Assembly (NCBI RefSeq): GCF_002287885.2
Contig: NZ_CP016768.2
Coordinates: forward strand, 620,001-684,000
From: Candidatus Nanopelagicus limnes
Lineage (GTDB): Bacteria; Actinomycetota; Actinomycetes; Nanopelagicales; Nanopelagicaceae
DNA length: 64,000 nucleotides
Direction of reading: 5' to 3'
Shown piece after piece: positions 35,319 through 43,865 of this stretch. The notes below the pieces were generated by a model. That model was given only the letters and a program-made list of their open reading frames with translations. It was not told the origin of the DNA and searched no databases. Made by a program: the position numbers and the translations under genes. The first letter of the stretch is position 1. Each line of letters starts with the position of its first letter.

Positions 35319-35879
35319 TTAAAAACCTAAACCAAAAGTTGTGTGCGGAGATACCTTGATTGACGGATTCAACCCATTTTCAGTAGCTATTCCAAACCAC
35401 TCAGACTCTCTTATCTCTTTCATTGCGAGTTTACGTTGTTCAGATTCCATGCGATCAATAAAAAGCACACCATTCAAATGATCTGTTTCGTGCTGCAAAC
35501 ATCTAGCCAACAATTCAGTACCTTCAACAATTATCGGTTCGCCATGCATATTAAATCCCTTAGCAACTGCGCGAAATGCTCTAGGTGTTTCATAGACCAG
35601 GTCAGGAAAGGATAAGCAACCTTCTTCACCGTCTTGCATTTCTATACTTAAATCAAGTGATGGATTAATTAAATGGCCAATTTCATCATCTATGTCCCAA
35701 ACAAAAACTCTAAGCGGAACGCCTATTTGAGGAGCGGCTAAACCTGCGCCCGGGGCTGCCTTCATAGTTTCAGTTAAATCAGATACCAACTGGCGCAATT
35801 CTTTATCAAAATCCACTACAGGCGTAGCCGGAGTTACTAAGACAGGATCTCCAAACAAGCGAATTGGTTGTTTTGCCAT
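35319..35879 (-). CDS. def: Peptide deformylase
   Basis: Metalloenzyme removing the N-formyl group from nascent proteins. All three motifs are intact in 186 residues: GAGLAAPQIGV, EEGCLSFPD (metal Cys) and QHETDHLNG (metal His pair and catalytic Glu). It is first of a four-gene translation cluster. TATCAT lies 6 nt before the ATG, so a leaderless transcript probably starts here, 28 bp after priA. Confidence 0.97.
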   Translation of the reverse strand: MAKQPIRLFGDPVLVTPATPVVDFDKELRQLVSDLTETMKAAPGAGLAAPQIGVPLRVFVWDIDDEIGHLINPSLDLSIEMQDGEEGCLSFPDLVYETPRAFRAVAKGFNMHGEPIIVEGTELLARCLQHETDHLNGVLFIDRMESEQRKLAMKEIRESEWFGIATENGLNPSIKVSPHTTFGLGF

Positions 35880-35885
35880 GTGCCA

Positions 35886-35891
35886 ATGATA
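35886..35891 (-). promoter_or_regulatory. Putative -10 element for def-fmt-rsmB-rpe
   Basis: TATCAT on the minus strand with a 6-nt gap (TGGCAC) to the def ATG, in the 28-bp spacer after priA. No Shine-Dalgarno is seen. Confidence 0.55.
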
Positions 35892-35907
35892 CTTTAATTA
35901 GCAGTTC

Positions 35908-37809
35908 TTATATGTCATATGGATCAACGCGAATTTTGAAGATCTGTCGGCCCTTTACTCCTTGAATTTTTGATACATCATCAAGCAAATCCACCAAATT
36001 TCCACCCTCCTCCAATTTCACACGAATTATTAATTTAGATTGGTTCTGATCGAACTTAACTGGCCCGGTTATCTCATAATCTTTGCTAGATCTTAAATTC
36101 TCTGCAAATTTGGAAATTTCAAGATTAGACCCAATTATGACTGCTACACGATAGAAAGGAGGCAGCTTTGCTTTCTCTCTATTAATTAATTCCAATGAAG
36201 CTCCGGAATTTGAATCTGCTTTAAGCATAGATTGAACAACAGGGTGATGATTTTGTAACGTTACAAACACTTCACTATTTGGCAACACTTTACAAAGTGA
36301 TGAGAACCATTGAAATTTTGCAAATTCCTCAGCTCTTAACGATGGTCGACTAAACATTCTTTCACCATCTAGTAGTACTAAACTCGAATATCTACCATTA
36401 GGTTCTGATCCAGCTGTTGCTAGAACTACATGTTTACCATTTGGTAGATCAGCAATTTGCTTACTCCCGGATGAGATCAAAATTGATGCTTTCGGAATTG
36501 CGCGTCCTATTTCCTCAGCGTTGCGATCAATCCCCTTAGAAATAACATAAGGTTTAGATTCCCCGCAATATTGACACTTCCAGTCTCTTTGTTGCGTATC
36601 ACATAAATAACAAGTTGGAACTGAATTAGCGCCTTGTATCTGTAACTTACCCCCACATTTACAGTTTGCAGTATTTCGGCATTTGGCGCATAGAAAAAGA
36701 TTTGCATAGCCTTTTTCGGCCACAGTCACCAATACATTCCCTTGGGCAATACCTTTTTTTACGGAGGAAACGAAGGATCTACCATTTTCACCAGTTACTA
36801 TTTGAATTCCATTTTTGTTTCGGTAATTTTTCTTCTCCAGCCAGCCTATTTCTATTAATCGAGAAATTTCCATGGAATGCGATGCTGATATGAACAACAA
36901 AGAAGTATTTTTACTTCGCAGTAAAGAAACATCACGTGTATTCCATCCAGGAGAATGTTGCTCATAGTGAGATTGATCTAAGTCGGACAACACCACTACA
37001 GTTGAGTTCTCTTCTAAATCGGTAAATACTCCGCTTCTAGTTGAAACGATTAAAGAAGGTCTAGAGAATCTAGCAATCAGGAAATTTTTATATCGATCGC
37101 TCTTTCCTAAATGAGTACCCAGCTCCAAAAAAGAAGTCCCAAAAAAGTTTTTCAAATCATTCTTTAAGGCCAATAAATCTTTTTCATCTGGAACAATGAC
37201 GAGTACTTGCCCAGTTCGAGCTCGAAGTTTGATTATTTCATTAACGAAGTTACTAGATGCGATCCCAATTGGAAGATTTATTGCCCACTTTAACCTCTGC
37301 TTTCCTATGAGCATTCCATAATCTGATCTACCTATTAGATCCCGAAGTTGTGGGCTTTCATATGTTTCAGACGCAGATGGTGACCTAATATCGGAAATCA
37401 TTTTATCTTCTTTAGCTACACGAGCAGGCAGGGCAGATTTAAGAAGGCTCCAAAAAGATCCACCAAAACGATTGCGAACTAATTCCAGATGCTCGATAAC
37501 TTGGCTCGATATCAAGCCGCTGGGTGAAGAAACATCAACAATCATTTTCAAGTTCTTTATTTGTTGAGAATCATTTTTACGACCAACTATTAATCCATCA
37601 ACTTGGGTATTTCCGAACGGGACAACAACCTTTGTCCCATATACAGCTGAATCTTCTAAATGTAACGGAACTAAATAATCATAAACTCCTTCAAGATGTG
37701 AAACTGGTGTGTCAACTAATACTGCTGCAACCGGGAAAAGATCAGCTATTAATTTTGATTTAGGTTTCTGTGCAGTTTGCTGGCGTTTTAATTTAAGTGG
37801 AGCAGCCAC
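35908..37809 (-). CDS. priA: Degenerate primosomal protein N' (PriA-like)
   Basis: 633-residue PriA homologue of the actinobacterial type. The N-terminal DNA-binding domain (PVAAVLVDTPVSHLEGVYDY) and the eight-cysteine zinc region (CAKC, C, C, then CYLC and CQYC, near residues 375-420) are kept. The helicase core lacks a Walker A GKT (NLPIGIASSNFVNE sits in its place) and has SDLDQSHYE instead of DEEH. ATP-driven unwinding is therefore unlikely; it may act as a structural fork-binding factor. It is located upstream of def, as in mycobacteria. Confidence 0.9.
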   Translation of the reverse strand: MAAPLKLKRQQTAQKPKSKLIADLFPVAAVLVDTPVSHLEGVYDYLVPLHLEDSAVYGTKVVVPFGNTQVDGLIVGRKNDSQQIKNLKMIVDVSSPSGLISSQVIEHLELVRNRFGGSFWSLLKSALPARVAKEDKMISDIRSPSASETYESPQLRDLIGRSDYGMLIGKQRLKWAINLPIGIASSNFVNEIIKLRARTGQVLVIVPDEKDLLALKNDLKNFFGTSFLELGTHLGKSDRYKNFLIARFSRPSLIVSTRSGVFTDLEENSTVVVLSDLDQSHYEQHSPGWNTRDVSLLRSKNTSLLFISASHSMEISRLIEIGWLEKKNYRNKNGIQIVTGENGRSFVSSVKKGIAQGNVLVTVAEKGYANLFLCAKCRNTANCKCGGKLQIQGANSVPTCYLCDTQQRDWKCQYCGESKPYVISKGIDRNAEEIGRAIPKASILISSGSKQIADLPNGKHVVLATAGSEPNGRYSSLVLLDGERMFSRPSLRAEEFAKFQWFSSLCKVLPNSEVFVTLQNHHPVVQSMLKADSNSGASLELINREKAKLPPFYRVAVIIGSNLEISKFAENLRSSKDYEITGPVKFDQNQSKLIIRVKLEEGGNLVDLLDDVSKIQGVKGRQIFKIRVDPYDI

Positions 37810-37812
37810 TGT

Positions 37813-39003
37813 TTACTTAACTAGAGCCTTTAGTGCCGCGGCTCGGTCAGTTTTCTCCCAAGTAAAATCTGGCAATTCTCGACCAAAATGTCCATATGCT
37901 GCGGTTTTGCCATAGATAGGGCGCAATAAATTTAAATCTCTAATAATTGCAGCAGGGCGTAGATCAAATACCTCTTTAACTGCATCACTAATTTTTGATA
38001 AATCAAACTTTTCTGTTCCAAATGTTTCCACAAACAAACCAACAGGTTGAGCTTTACCAATTGCATATGCCACTTGAACTTCACATCTATCGGCAAGCCC
38101 GGCAGCAACGACATTTTTCGCTACCCATCGCATAGCGTAAGCAGCAGAACGATCAACCTTAGATGGATCTTTACCTGAGAATGCTCCGCCACCATGTCGG
38201 GCCATGCCACCATAAGTATCAACAATAATCTTACGTCCAGTAAGTCCGGCATCACCCATTGGACCACCAATGACGAATCGACCTGTTGGATTAATCAGTA
38301 ATCTAACCGAAGAAGTATCTATCGCAAGATCTTTAATAATTGGATCGATCACATATTTCTTTACCTCTGGCGCAAGTTGCTTTTCAAGATCAATATCCGA
38401 AGCGTGCTGGGAAGAAATTACCACCGTATTCAAAGCAACTGGTTTATCACCTTGATACTCGATTGTTACTTGAGTTTTACCATCAGGTCGCAGATAGGAA
38501 AGTGTTCCATCTTTTCTAACCTTCGTAAGTTGCTGGGCAAGCTTATGTGCCAGAGAGATTGGAAGTGGCATTAGTTCAGGAGTGTCATTTGAAGCGTAAC
38601 CAAACATTAATCCTTGGTCGCCAGCCCCTTGTAGATCAAGTGGATCAGATGAAGATGACACTCGACTTTCGAAGGCATCATTAACACCTTGTGCAATATC
38701 TTGAGATTGTTGACCTATAGAAATTGAAACACCACAAGAATTTCCATCAAAACCTTTATCAGATGAGTCGTAACCGATCTCTAACACGGTATCTCTTACG
38801 ATATTCATAACATCTGCATATCCATTTGTTGTTACTTCACCTGCAACATGTACCTGACCAGTGGTTATTAAAGTTTCAACAGCAACACGACTCTTTGAAT
38901 CTTGAGAGAGTAAGGAGTCCAAAATGGCATCAGAGATCTGATCAGCGATCTTATCTGGATGGCCTTCGGTTACAGATTCTGAGGTGAAAAGACGATTTTT
39001 CAT
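37813..39003 (-). CDS. metK: S-adenosylmethionine synthetase
   Basis: Makes SAM from methionine and ATP. In 396 residues it has [20 protein letters not shown] at the N terminus, [12 protein letters not shown] near residue 120 and the phosphate loop [19 protein letters not shown] near 270. All catalytic segments appear complete. No SAM riboswitch precedes it: only 4 bp separate it from coaBC. TAAGTT 6 nt before the ATG suggests its own leaderless promoter. Confidence 0.98.
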   Translation of the reverse strand: MKNRLFTSESVTEGHPDKIADQISDAILDSLLSQDSKSRVAVETLITTGQVHVAGEVTTNGYADVMNIVRDTVLEIGYDSSDKGFDGNSCGVSISIGQQSQDIAQGVNDAFESRVSSSSDPLDLQGAGDQGLMFGYASNDTPELMPLPISLAHKLAQQLTKVRKDGTLSYLRPDGKTQVTIEYQGDKPVALNTVVISSQHASDIDLEKQLAPEVKKYVIDPIIKDLAIDTSSVRLLINPTGRFVIGGPMGDAGLTGRKIIVDTYGGMARHGGGAFSGKDPSKVDRSAAYAMRWVAKNVVAAGLADRCEVQVAYAIGKAQPVGLFVETFGTEKFDLSKISDAVKEVFDLRPAAIIRDLNLLRPIYGKTAAYGHFGRELPDFTWEKTDRAAALKALVK

Positions 39004-39007
39004 AGGC

Positions 39008-40207
39008 TTAACTTAACTTACCTACTAATTGATCGAGCAATATATCCGAGAGCGTGTCTTTACTTATTTGTGGCACTTTAATCACATTGTGGTTTTTATC
39101 AATGATTAGGCCTTGAGTATTTTCACTTCCAAACACCGCGCCATCTGACACATTATTAACATAAATCAAATCTAATGACTTGCTAACAAGCTTTTCCTCG
39201 CCCCGTTGCTGCAACTCTGCTAGCCCAGAAATAGTTTCGGCAGCAAAACCAACAATAATCTGACCTGGTTTTTTCTTCTCAGATAAATTCCGTAAAATAT
39301 CAGGATTCTTAGAGAATGAAACTACATCCAAATTTTCTTTCTTGATTTTCTGTTCAGAATAGTTAGCCACTTTCGCATCTGCAACAGCTGCGCTCATGAT
39401 TAGCGCATCACATTCGGAAAATTCATACTCAAGTACCGCAGCCATTTGATCGGCGGTTTCAACACTTGTAATCGTCACTCCTTCAATTACTGGTAAATCA
39501 GTATTTGCTGCAATTAAATGAACTTGCGCTCCCCTACTTGCAGCTGCTGCTGCAAGAGCAAAGCCTTGTCGGCCAGAAGAGCGATTACCTATAAATCTAA
39601 TTGGATCAATCGGTTCACGGGTACCACCAGCGGTTATCAGAATTTTTTTACCAGCTAAATCTGCGGTGATATGAGTGGTCAAGTTGATAATCTCGATGAT
39701 TTTGCTAACTTCTGGGTAGCGTCCAACACCAACATCAGAACCAGTCATTCGACCTTCATCTGGTGCAACGACAATAAATCCTCGATCTTGAAGTGTTTTC
39801 ACATTTGCAACCGTCGCAGGGTTTGACCACATCTCAGTATGCATTGCAGGTACTAGTATTTTAGGAGCGGTTGAAGCTAAAACAATATTTGTAAGGAGGT
39901 CATCAGCACGCCCAGAAGCTAATTTTGCTAGAAGATCTGCGGTGGTTGGAGCAATAACAATTAAATCGTTTTCCTTAGCCATCAAGATGTGAGGAACCTT
40001 CTCAACTTCACTCCAAAGGTCAGTTAATACCTTTCGGCCCGATAACGCTTCCCATGTGGCTTTACCAACAAAATTCAAACTTGCAGAGGTGGGAACGACA
40101 TCAACTATGAAGCCTTGTTCTTGTAACCGACGTAGCAGATCACAGGATTTATATGCAGAGATTCCACCTGAAACGCCAAGCAGAAGTTTTCGACCACGGG
40201 GAAACAT
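39008..40207 (-). CDS. coaBC: Bifunctional CoaBC (PPC synthetase/decarboxylase)
   Basis: Two steps of coenzyme A synthesis in one 399-residue chain. The N-terminal flavoprotein decarboxylase (CoaC) has [18 protein letters not shown] and the active-site PAMHTEMW region. The C-terminal CoaB domain starts near residue 185 with [20 protein letters not shown]. Order rpoZ-coaBC-metK-priA matches other actinobacteria. ATG is 9 bp after the rpoZ stop. Confidence 0.96.
   Translation of the reverse strand: MFPRGRKLLLGVSGGISAYKSCDLLRRLQEQGFIVDVVPTSASLNFVGKATWEALSGRKVLTDLWSEVEKVPHILMAKENDLIVIAPTTADLLAKLASGRADDLLTNIVLASTAPKILVPAMHTEMWSNPATVANVKTLQDRGFIVVAPDEGRMTGSDVGVGRYPEVSKIIEIINLTTHITADLAGKKILITAGGTREPIDPIRFIGNRSSGRQGFALAAAAASRGAQVHLIAANTDLPVIEGVTITSVETADQMAAVLEYEFSECDALIMSAAVADAKVANYSEQKIKKENLDVVSFSKNPDILRNLSEKKKPGQIIVGFAAETISGLAELQQRGEEKLVSKSLDLIYVNNVSDGAVFGSENTQGLIIDKNHNVIKVPQISKDTLSDILLDQLVGKLS
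39010..39015 (-). promoter_or_regulatory. Putative -10 element for leaderless metK
   Basis: TAAGTT on the minus strand, 6 nt (AAGCCT) before the metK ATG. It overlaps the coaBC stop codon. Confidence 0.42.
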
Positions 40208-40216
40208 GGTTAGTAA

Positions 40217-40495
40217 TTAGCTCGCTGGAGTTGTTTGCTTTGGTTCTAGATTTTCGATGGTGAGAAGACCCTCATTGATTTCACGAAGCGCGATGGAAAG
40301 CGGCTTCTCGTGAACATAAGTTTCAACCAGTGGTCCTACGTATTCCAATAAACCTTCACCTAATTGTGAGTAATAAGCATTAATTTGACGTGCGCGCTTA
40401 GCCGCATAAAGAACCAAACTATATTTTGATCCAGCCTTGTCCAATAAAGCATCGATTGGTGGATTAGTAATTCCATCTAGTGCTTGATTGCTCAT
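40217..40495 (-). CDS. rpoZ: RNA polymerase omega subunit
   Basis: 92-residue omega subunit that helps assemble the RNA polymerase beta' subunit. The signature [20 protein letters not shown] and the downstream [10 protein letters not shown] are typical of actinobacterial omega. AAAGGA lies upstream of the ATG at good spacing. It sits between the mIHF-guanylate kinase and coaBC, the normal gmk-rpoZ order. Confidence 0.95.
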   Translation of the reverse strand: MSNQALDGITNPPIDALLDKAGSKYSLVLYAAKRARQINAYYSQLGEGLLEYVGPLVETYVHEKPLSIALREINEGLLTIENLEPKQTTPAS

Positions 40496-40520
40496 TTGTG
40501 TCCTTTAGTTGATTTGCTGG

Positions 40521-41387
40521 TTATCGAAGGGCCAAAGATACCAGTTCGGCCACCGACTGTTCCACTTGATGATTTATCACAATATGATCGAATTCAGCGG
40601 CAGCAGATAGCTCTTCTTTAGCCCTTTCAAGACGAGCCTGAGTTGAATGCTCTGATTCAGTACCTCGATTGATCAAGCGGGTTGTTAACTCCTCCCATGA
40701 GGGTGGTTCAATAAATATCAAAACCGCTTCTTTAGAGTTTTTTCGAACTTGCCTTGCGCCATTTAGTTCAATCTCAAGAATCACATTTTTACCCGACGCT
40801 AAAGCCTCTTCAACTGATCTTCGAGGGGTTCCATATTTTGCACCAGCAAAATCTGCCCATTCAAGAAACTCATTTTTTTGAACCATCTTTGCAAAATCTT
40901 CATCACTCACAAATTGGTAATCAACTGCATTTGTTTCACCAGTTCGTATCTTTCGCGTTGTTACCGATATTGAAATCCAAAATCGATCATCGGTTCGAAG
41001 TTGATTTGTGATCGTGCTTTTTCCAACACCACTTGGTCCAGAGACCACTAAAAGTTTTCCTGGTTTACGGGAGTTTTTGATCAAAAGAAACTCCTGTCTT
41101 AACAGCTCAAGTTGTCGCTTGCCTACCCCGCCAATTCTACGTGAAGGTGATATGCCGGTTCTACCAATGATCAACTCTGCTCTAGTTTTTCCAATCCCCG
41201 GTACAGCGGTTAACAAATCAATCATCTTCATTCGCTTAACAGATTTACGCTCATCACCAAATAAATCGAAAAAGAATATCTCACCGTTTGTAATCATTTC
41301 CTTTACCTTTGCTCGCTCTTGCCGAGCTTTGACCGCATTCTCGCCAGCTTTTCTTCTAGACCTTCCACTTAATCTTGGCGGCAACAT
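40521..41387 (-). CDS. gmk: Fused integration host factor (mIHF) - guanylate kinase
   Basis: One uninterrupted frame of 288 residues. Residues 1 to about 100 match actinobacterial integration host factor: basic N-terminal helices (ARQERAKVKEMITNGE), KMKMIDLLTAVPGIGKTRAE and the S13-like helix-hairpin region RRIGGVGKRQLELLRQEF. Residues about 108-288 are a full guanylate kinase, with P-loop VVSGPSGVGKSTITNQL, GMP-binding SVTTRKIRTGETNAVDYQF and AKYGTP. In other actinobacteria these are adjacent separate genes. AGGAG (41091-41095) lies 6 nt before an in-frame TTG (41084, codon 102) at the junction, so a stand-alone 187-residue kinase may also be made. Confidence 0.92.
   Translation of the reverse strand: MLPPRLSGRSRRKAGENAVKARQERAKVKEMITNGEIFFFDLFGDERKSVKRMKMIDLLTAVPGIGKTRAELIIGRTGISPSRRIGGVGKRQLELLRQEFLLIKNSRKPGKLLVVSGPSGVGKSTITNQLRTDDRFWISISVTTRKIRTGETNAVDYQFVSDEDFAKMVQKNEFLEWADFAGAKYGTPRRSVEEALASGKNVILEIELNGARQVRKNSKEAVLIFIEPPSWEELTTRLINRGTESEHSTQARLERAKEELSAAAEFDHIVINHQVEQSVAELVSLALR
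41084..41095 (-). promoter_or_regulatory. Internal ribosome-binding site and TTG start in mIHF-gmk
   Basis: Minus strand AGGAG (41091-41095), 6-nt spacer TTTCTT, then TTG ATC (TTG at 41082-41084), in frame with the kinase and located exactly after the mIHF domain. If used it yields a normal-length guanylate kinase starting MIKNSRKPGKLLVVSG. Confidence 0.45.
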
Positions 41388-41389
41388 TA

Positions 41390-42082
41390 TTACCCCAAAC
41401 TATTGGCTATTAAATCGATCTTCCTACGCATTTTAAGATCTGAACCATCCCATTGACTAGTAATTGATCTGCCAATCACGACGAAATCAGCACCCGCAGA
41501 GATTGCATCCGGTGCGGACATCACACGACTCTGATCACCTAAATCATCACCCGCTACACGAACACCTGGAGTTATCAACACTGCATCTTTAAATTGATTT
41601 CTTAAACTTGATACTTCAAATGGTGAACAAACCAAAGATGTGGCGCCAGCTTTGATAGCAACACTCGCCCAAAGATTAGTGGTATCTGCAATTGAACATC
41701 TATATCCCATCTTTGAAAATTCATCTTCAGAGAAAGAGGTTAGTACTGTGACCGCTGTGATTGAACCATTTGGAAAAGCTTGACTGGCCGCTTCAATCAT
41801 CTTCGCGCCACCAGAGGCATGCACCGTTAGGAATTTTGGTGATAATTTAGCCACTGATTCAACAGCACCTTTTACCGTATTAGGTATGTCATATAACTTA
41901 AGATCTAGAAAAAGCTTGAAATCACAAATTTCACGCAGTTGCATGATCCCTTCACTGCCATGCTGTAAATAAAATTCTAAACCAATCTTGAAATGATCAA
42001 TTTGATCAGATGATGCTTTAATCCACTGACCCGCTTGATTTAAATCTTTGGTATCTAAAGCAAGAATTATCGGAAGGCTCAT
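41390..42082 (-). CDS. pyrF: Orotidine-5'-phosphate decarboxylase
   Basis: Last step of UMP synthesis. The 230-residue TIM barrel shows the N-terminal ILALDTKD and the catalytic block FLDLKLYDIPNTV (Asp-Lys-x-x-Asp) near residue 58. VVIGRSIT near 210 binds phosphate. It belongs to the short group 1 family rather than the longer actinobacterial/mycobacterial type, so it may have come in with pyrK and pyrD. It overlaps pyrD by 1 bp (TAATG) and ends 2 bp before the mIHF-gmk start. Confidence 0.95.
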   Translation of the reverse strand: MSLPIILALDTKDLNQAGQWIKASSDQIDHFKIGLEFYLQHGSEGIMQLREICDFKLFLDLKLYDIPNTVKGAVESVAKLSPKFLTVHASGGAKMIEAASQAFPNGSITAVTVLTSFSEDEFSKMGYRCSIADTTNLWASVAIKAGATSLVCSPFEVSSLRNQFKDAVLITPGVRVAGDDLGDQSRVMSAPDAISAGADFVVIGRSITSQWDGSDLKMRRKIDLIANSLG

Positions 42083-43014
42083 TACACTCCTCGATGGGCA
42101 AAACCAATTGCATCTCTAAAATCGCTAAATCCTTTTTGAGTTAGAAGTTCGGATAATTCATTTCGTATTTGTAGAGCTGCCATGGGATTACCAAAACTTG
42201 CCGTGCCTACTGAAACTGCGCTTGCTCCGGCCAAAACTAATTCCAGTGCATCTCTTCCACTGGCCACACCGCCCATGCCCACTATTGGAGTATTAGGAAA
42301 TGCTTGATGCACTTGATAAATCGCTCTTACTGCAACAGGCCTAATCGCTGGTCCAGATAAGCCACCAGTTTTACCAGCTAATTTTGGTTTCATAGTATTG
42401 GTATCAATTACCATTCCAAGCAGAGTATTTATTAAAGCTAATCCATCAACACCGGCATTGATTACAGCAGAGGCTATCTCCACAATATCTGTCACATCTG
42501 GCGATAATTTGGCAACAATAGGTAATTCACCACCAATGTTTCTTCGTACAGCTTCTATCACAGCAGTTGCTGTATCAGTATGGCATGCAAAAACTTGTCC
42601 ACGATTTTCAACGTTAGGGCACGAGATATTTACTTCTACCGCGCTAATACCCGGCACGGCTCTTAATCTTCTAGCTAATACGCCATATTCATCAACGGTC
42701 TCACCAGCAATAGAAACAATGATTTTTACCTGATTAGCCACTAACCACGGGATATCATTTTCAAGAAATGCATCTATACCAGGGCCTTGCAATCCAATTG
42801 AATTAAGCATTCCACTTGGAGTTTCAGCCATTCGTGGAGTTGCCCTGCCAGTTCTTGGCTTAGTCATAATTGATTTTGTAACTATCGCTCCAATCTCAGT
42901 TAAAGAAAAGAACTGAGAAAGCTCCTGCCCAGAGCTTGCGCAACCACTTGCGGTAAAAATTGGATTTGAGAACCTCTTGCTGCCGATTTTCGTTGAAAAA
43001 TCTAATGCGCTCAT
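42082..43014 (-). CDS. pyrD: Dihydroorotate dehydrogenase, class 1B catalytic subunit
   Basis: FMN enzyme that oxidises dihydroorotate to orotate in the cytosol. The active-site block is VEVNISCPNVENRG, with cysteine as catalytic base, diagnostic of class 1 (class 2 has serine). IVAKLSPDVTDI and GMGGVASGRDALE provide FMN contacts. At 310 residues without a membrane-binding N terminus, and with pyrK adjacent, it is class 1B, which hands electrons to NAD. As I recall, mycobacteria use the quinone-linked class 2 enzyme instead. Confidence 0.95.
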   Translation of the reverse strand: MSALDFSTKIGSKRFSNPIFTASGCASSGQELSQFFSLTEIGAIVTKSIMTKPRTGRATPRMAETPSGMLNSIGLQGPGIDAFLENDIPWLVANQVKIIVSIAGETVDEYGVLARRLRAVPGISAVEVNISCPNVENRGQVFACHTDTATAVIEAVRRNIGGELPIVAKLSPDVTDIVEIASAVINAGVDGLALINTLLGMVIDTNTMKPKLAGKTGGLSGPAIRPVAVRAIYQVHQAFPNTPIVGMGGVASGRDALELVLAGASAVSVGTASFGNPMAALQIRNELSELLTQKGFSDFRDAIGFAHRGV

Positions 43015-43016
43015 AT

Positions 43017-43865
43017 TTATAACGCATCCATTACGGTTTTTCGATCCCAGATAATTTCAGCACCATCCATTACCGGTCCATCAATACAGGTTCGCACCAT
43101 CTTGATGCCACCTTCATTCTTAACTGGTATTACACAGGTCATACAGACACCAATTCCACACGCCATCGCTTCCTCAACCGCACATTGATGGGCGATGTCA
43201 AAATCTTCTGCAATTTTTGCGATAGCAGAGAGCATTCCCATGGGTCCACATGAGTAAATAACCTCTGTTGAATACTCTCTAATTAACCTTGGAATTGCTT
43301 CACTAATCTGACCATGAATTCCTGTGCTGCCATCATCTGTTGTTAGAGTTAATGATGAAACACTGCGCTTTCCTTCAAGAGGTGCGTAAATCTTATTTGC
43401 CGTACTTGCGCCTAAAACCATGTCCACTCGGCAACCACGATTTTTCAATACTTCAGCCAAAGCAAATAGTGGAGCTGAACCATAACCACCACCGATTAAC
43501 ATCGTATTTGCATTTGTTGTTGGAATTCCAAAAGCTGTTCCAAGGGGACCAACCATGTCAATAAAAGCTCCAACATTTTGCCCGCATAACCATTTACTAC
43601 CCTGACCATGAGGGGCGACTACTAATTCAATACTTCCTCCCATTGGTCCTTTATCGCTGGCTCGATAAATAGCAAAAGCTCTTCTTAAAATTAATGAGGA
43701 TTGTTCGCCACCAACTGAGATAGCAACAAAATTGCCAGGTTTACTATGAGCAGCCATATCCCCCACCGCAAAAACCATATGGTGATATGGGCCAACTTTT
43801 TTGTTGCTTAAAACCTCTGCTTGAATCTGTTTGGCATTCCGATTGATTTTTTGTGGAGTTATCAT
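43017..43865 (-). CDS. pyrK: Dihydroorotate dehydrogenase electron-transfer subunit
   Basis: FAD/[2Fe-2S] subunit that passes electrons from PyrD to NAD. The ferredoxin-reductase-like FAD domain (RRAFAIYR) and NAD domain ([16 protein letters not shown]) precede a C-terminal cluster motif: [17 protein letters not shown] and a later cysteine in MVRTC, four cysteine ligands in all. I place the start at ATG 43865. It overlaps the carB stop (ATGA) and has AGGAG 8 nt upstream; ATG 43874 is too close to that site. Confidence 0.94.
   Translation of the reverse strand: MITPQKINRNAKQIQAEVLSNKKVGPYHHMVFAVGDMAAHSKPGNFVAISVGGEQSSLILRRAFAIYRASDKGPMGGSIELVVAPHGQGSKWLCGQNVGAFIDMVGPLGTAFGIPTTNANTMLIGGGYGSAPLFALAEVLKNRGCRVDMVLGASTANKIYAPLEGKRSVSSLTLTTDDGSTGIHGQISEAIPRLIREYSTEVIYSCGPMGMLSAIAKIAEDFDIAHQCAVEEAMACGIGVCMTCVIPVKNEGGIKMVRTCIDGPVMDGAEIIWDRKTVMDAL

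Noticed and set aside
39001-39020. Possible SAM riboswitch before metK
   Set aside because: The gap to coaBC is 4 bp and no SAM-I/SAM-II elements occur in the end of coaBC.
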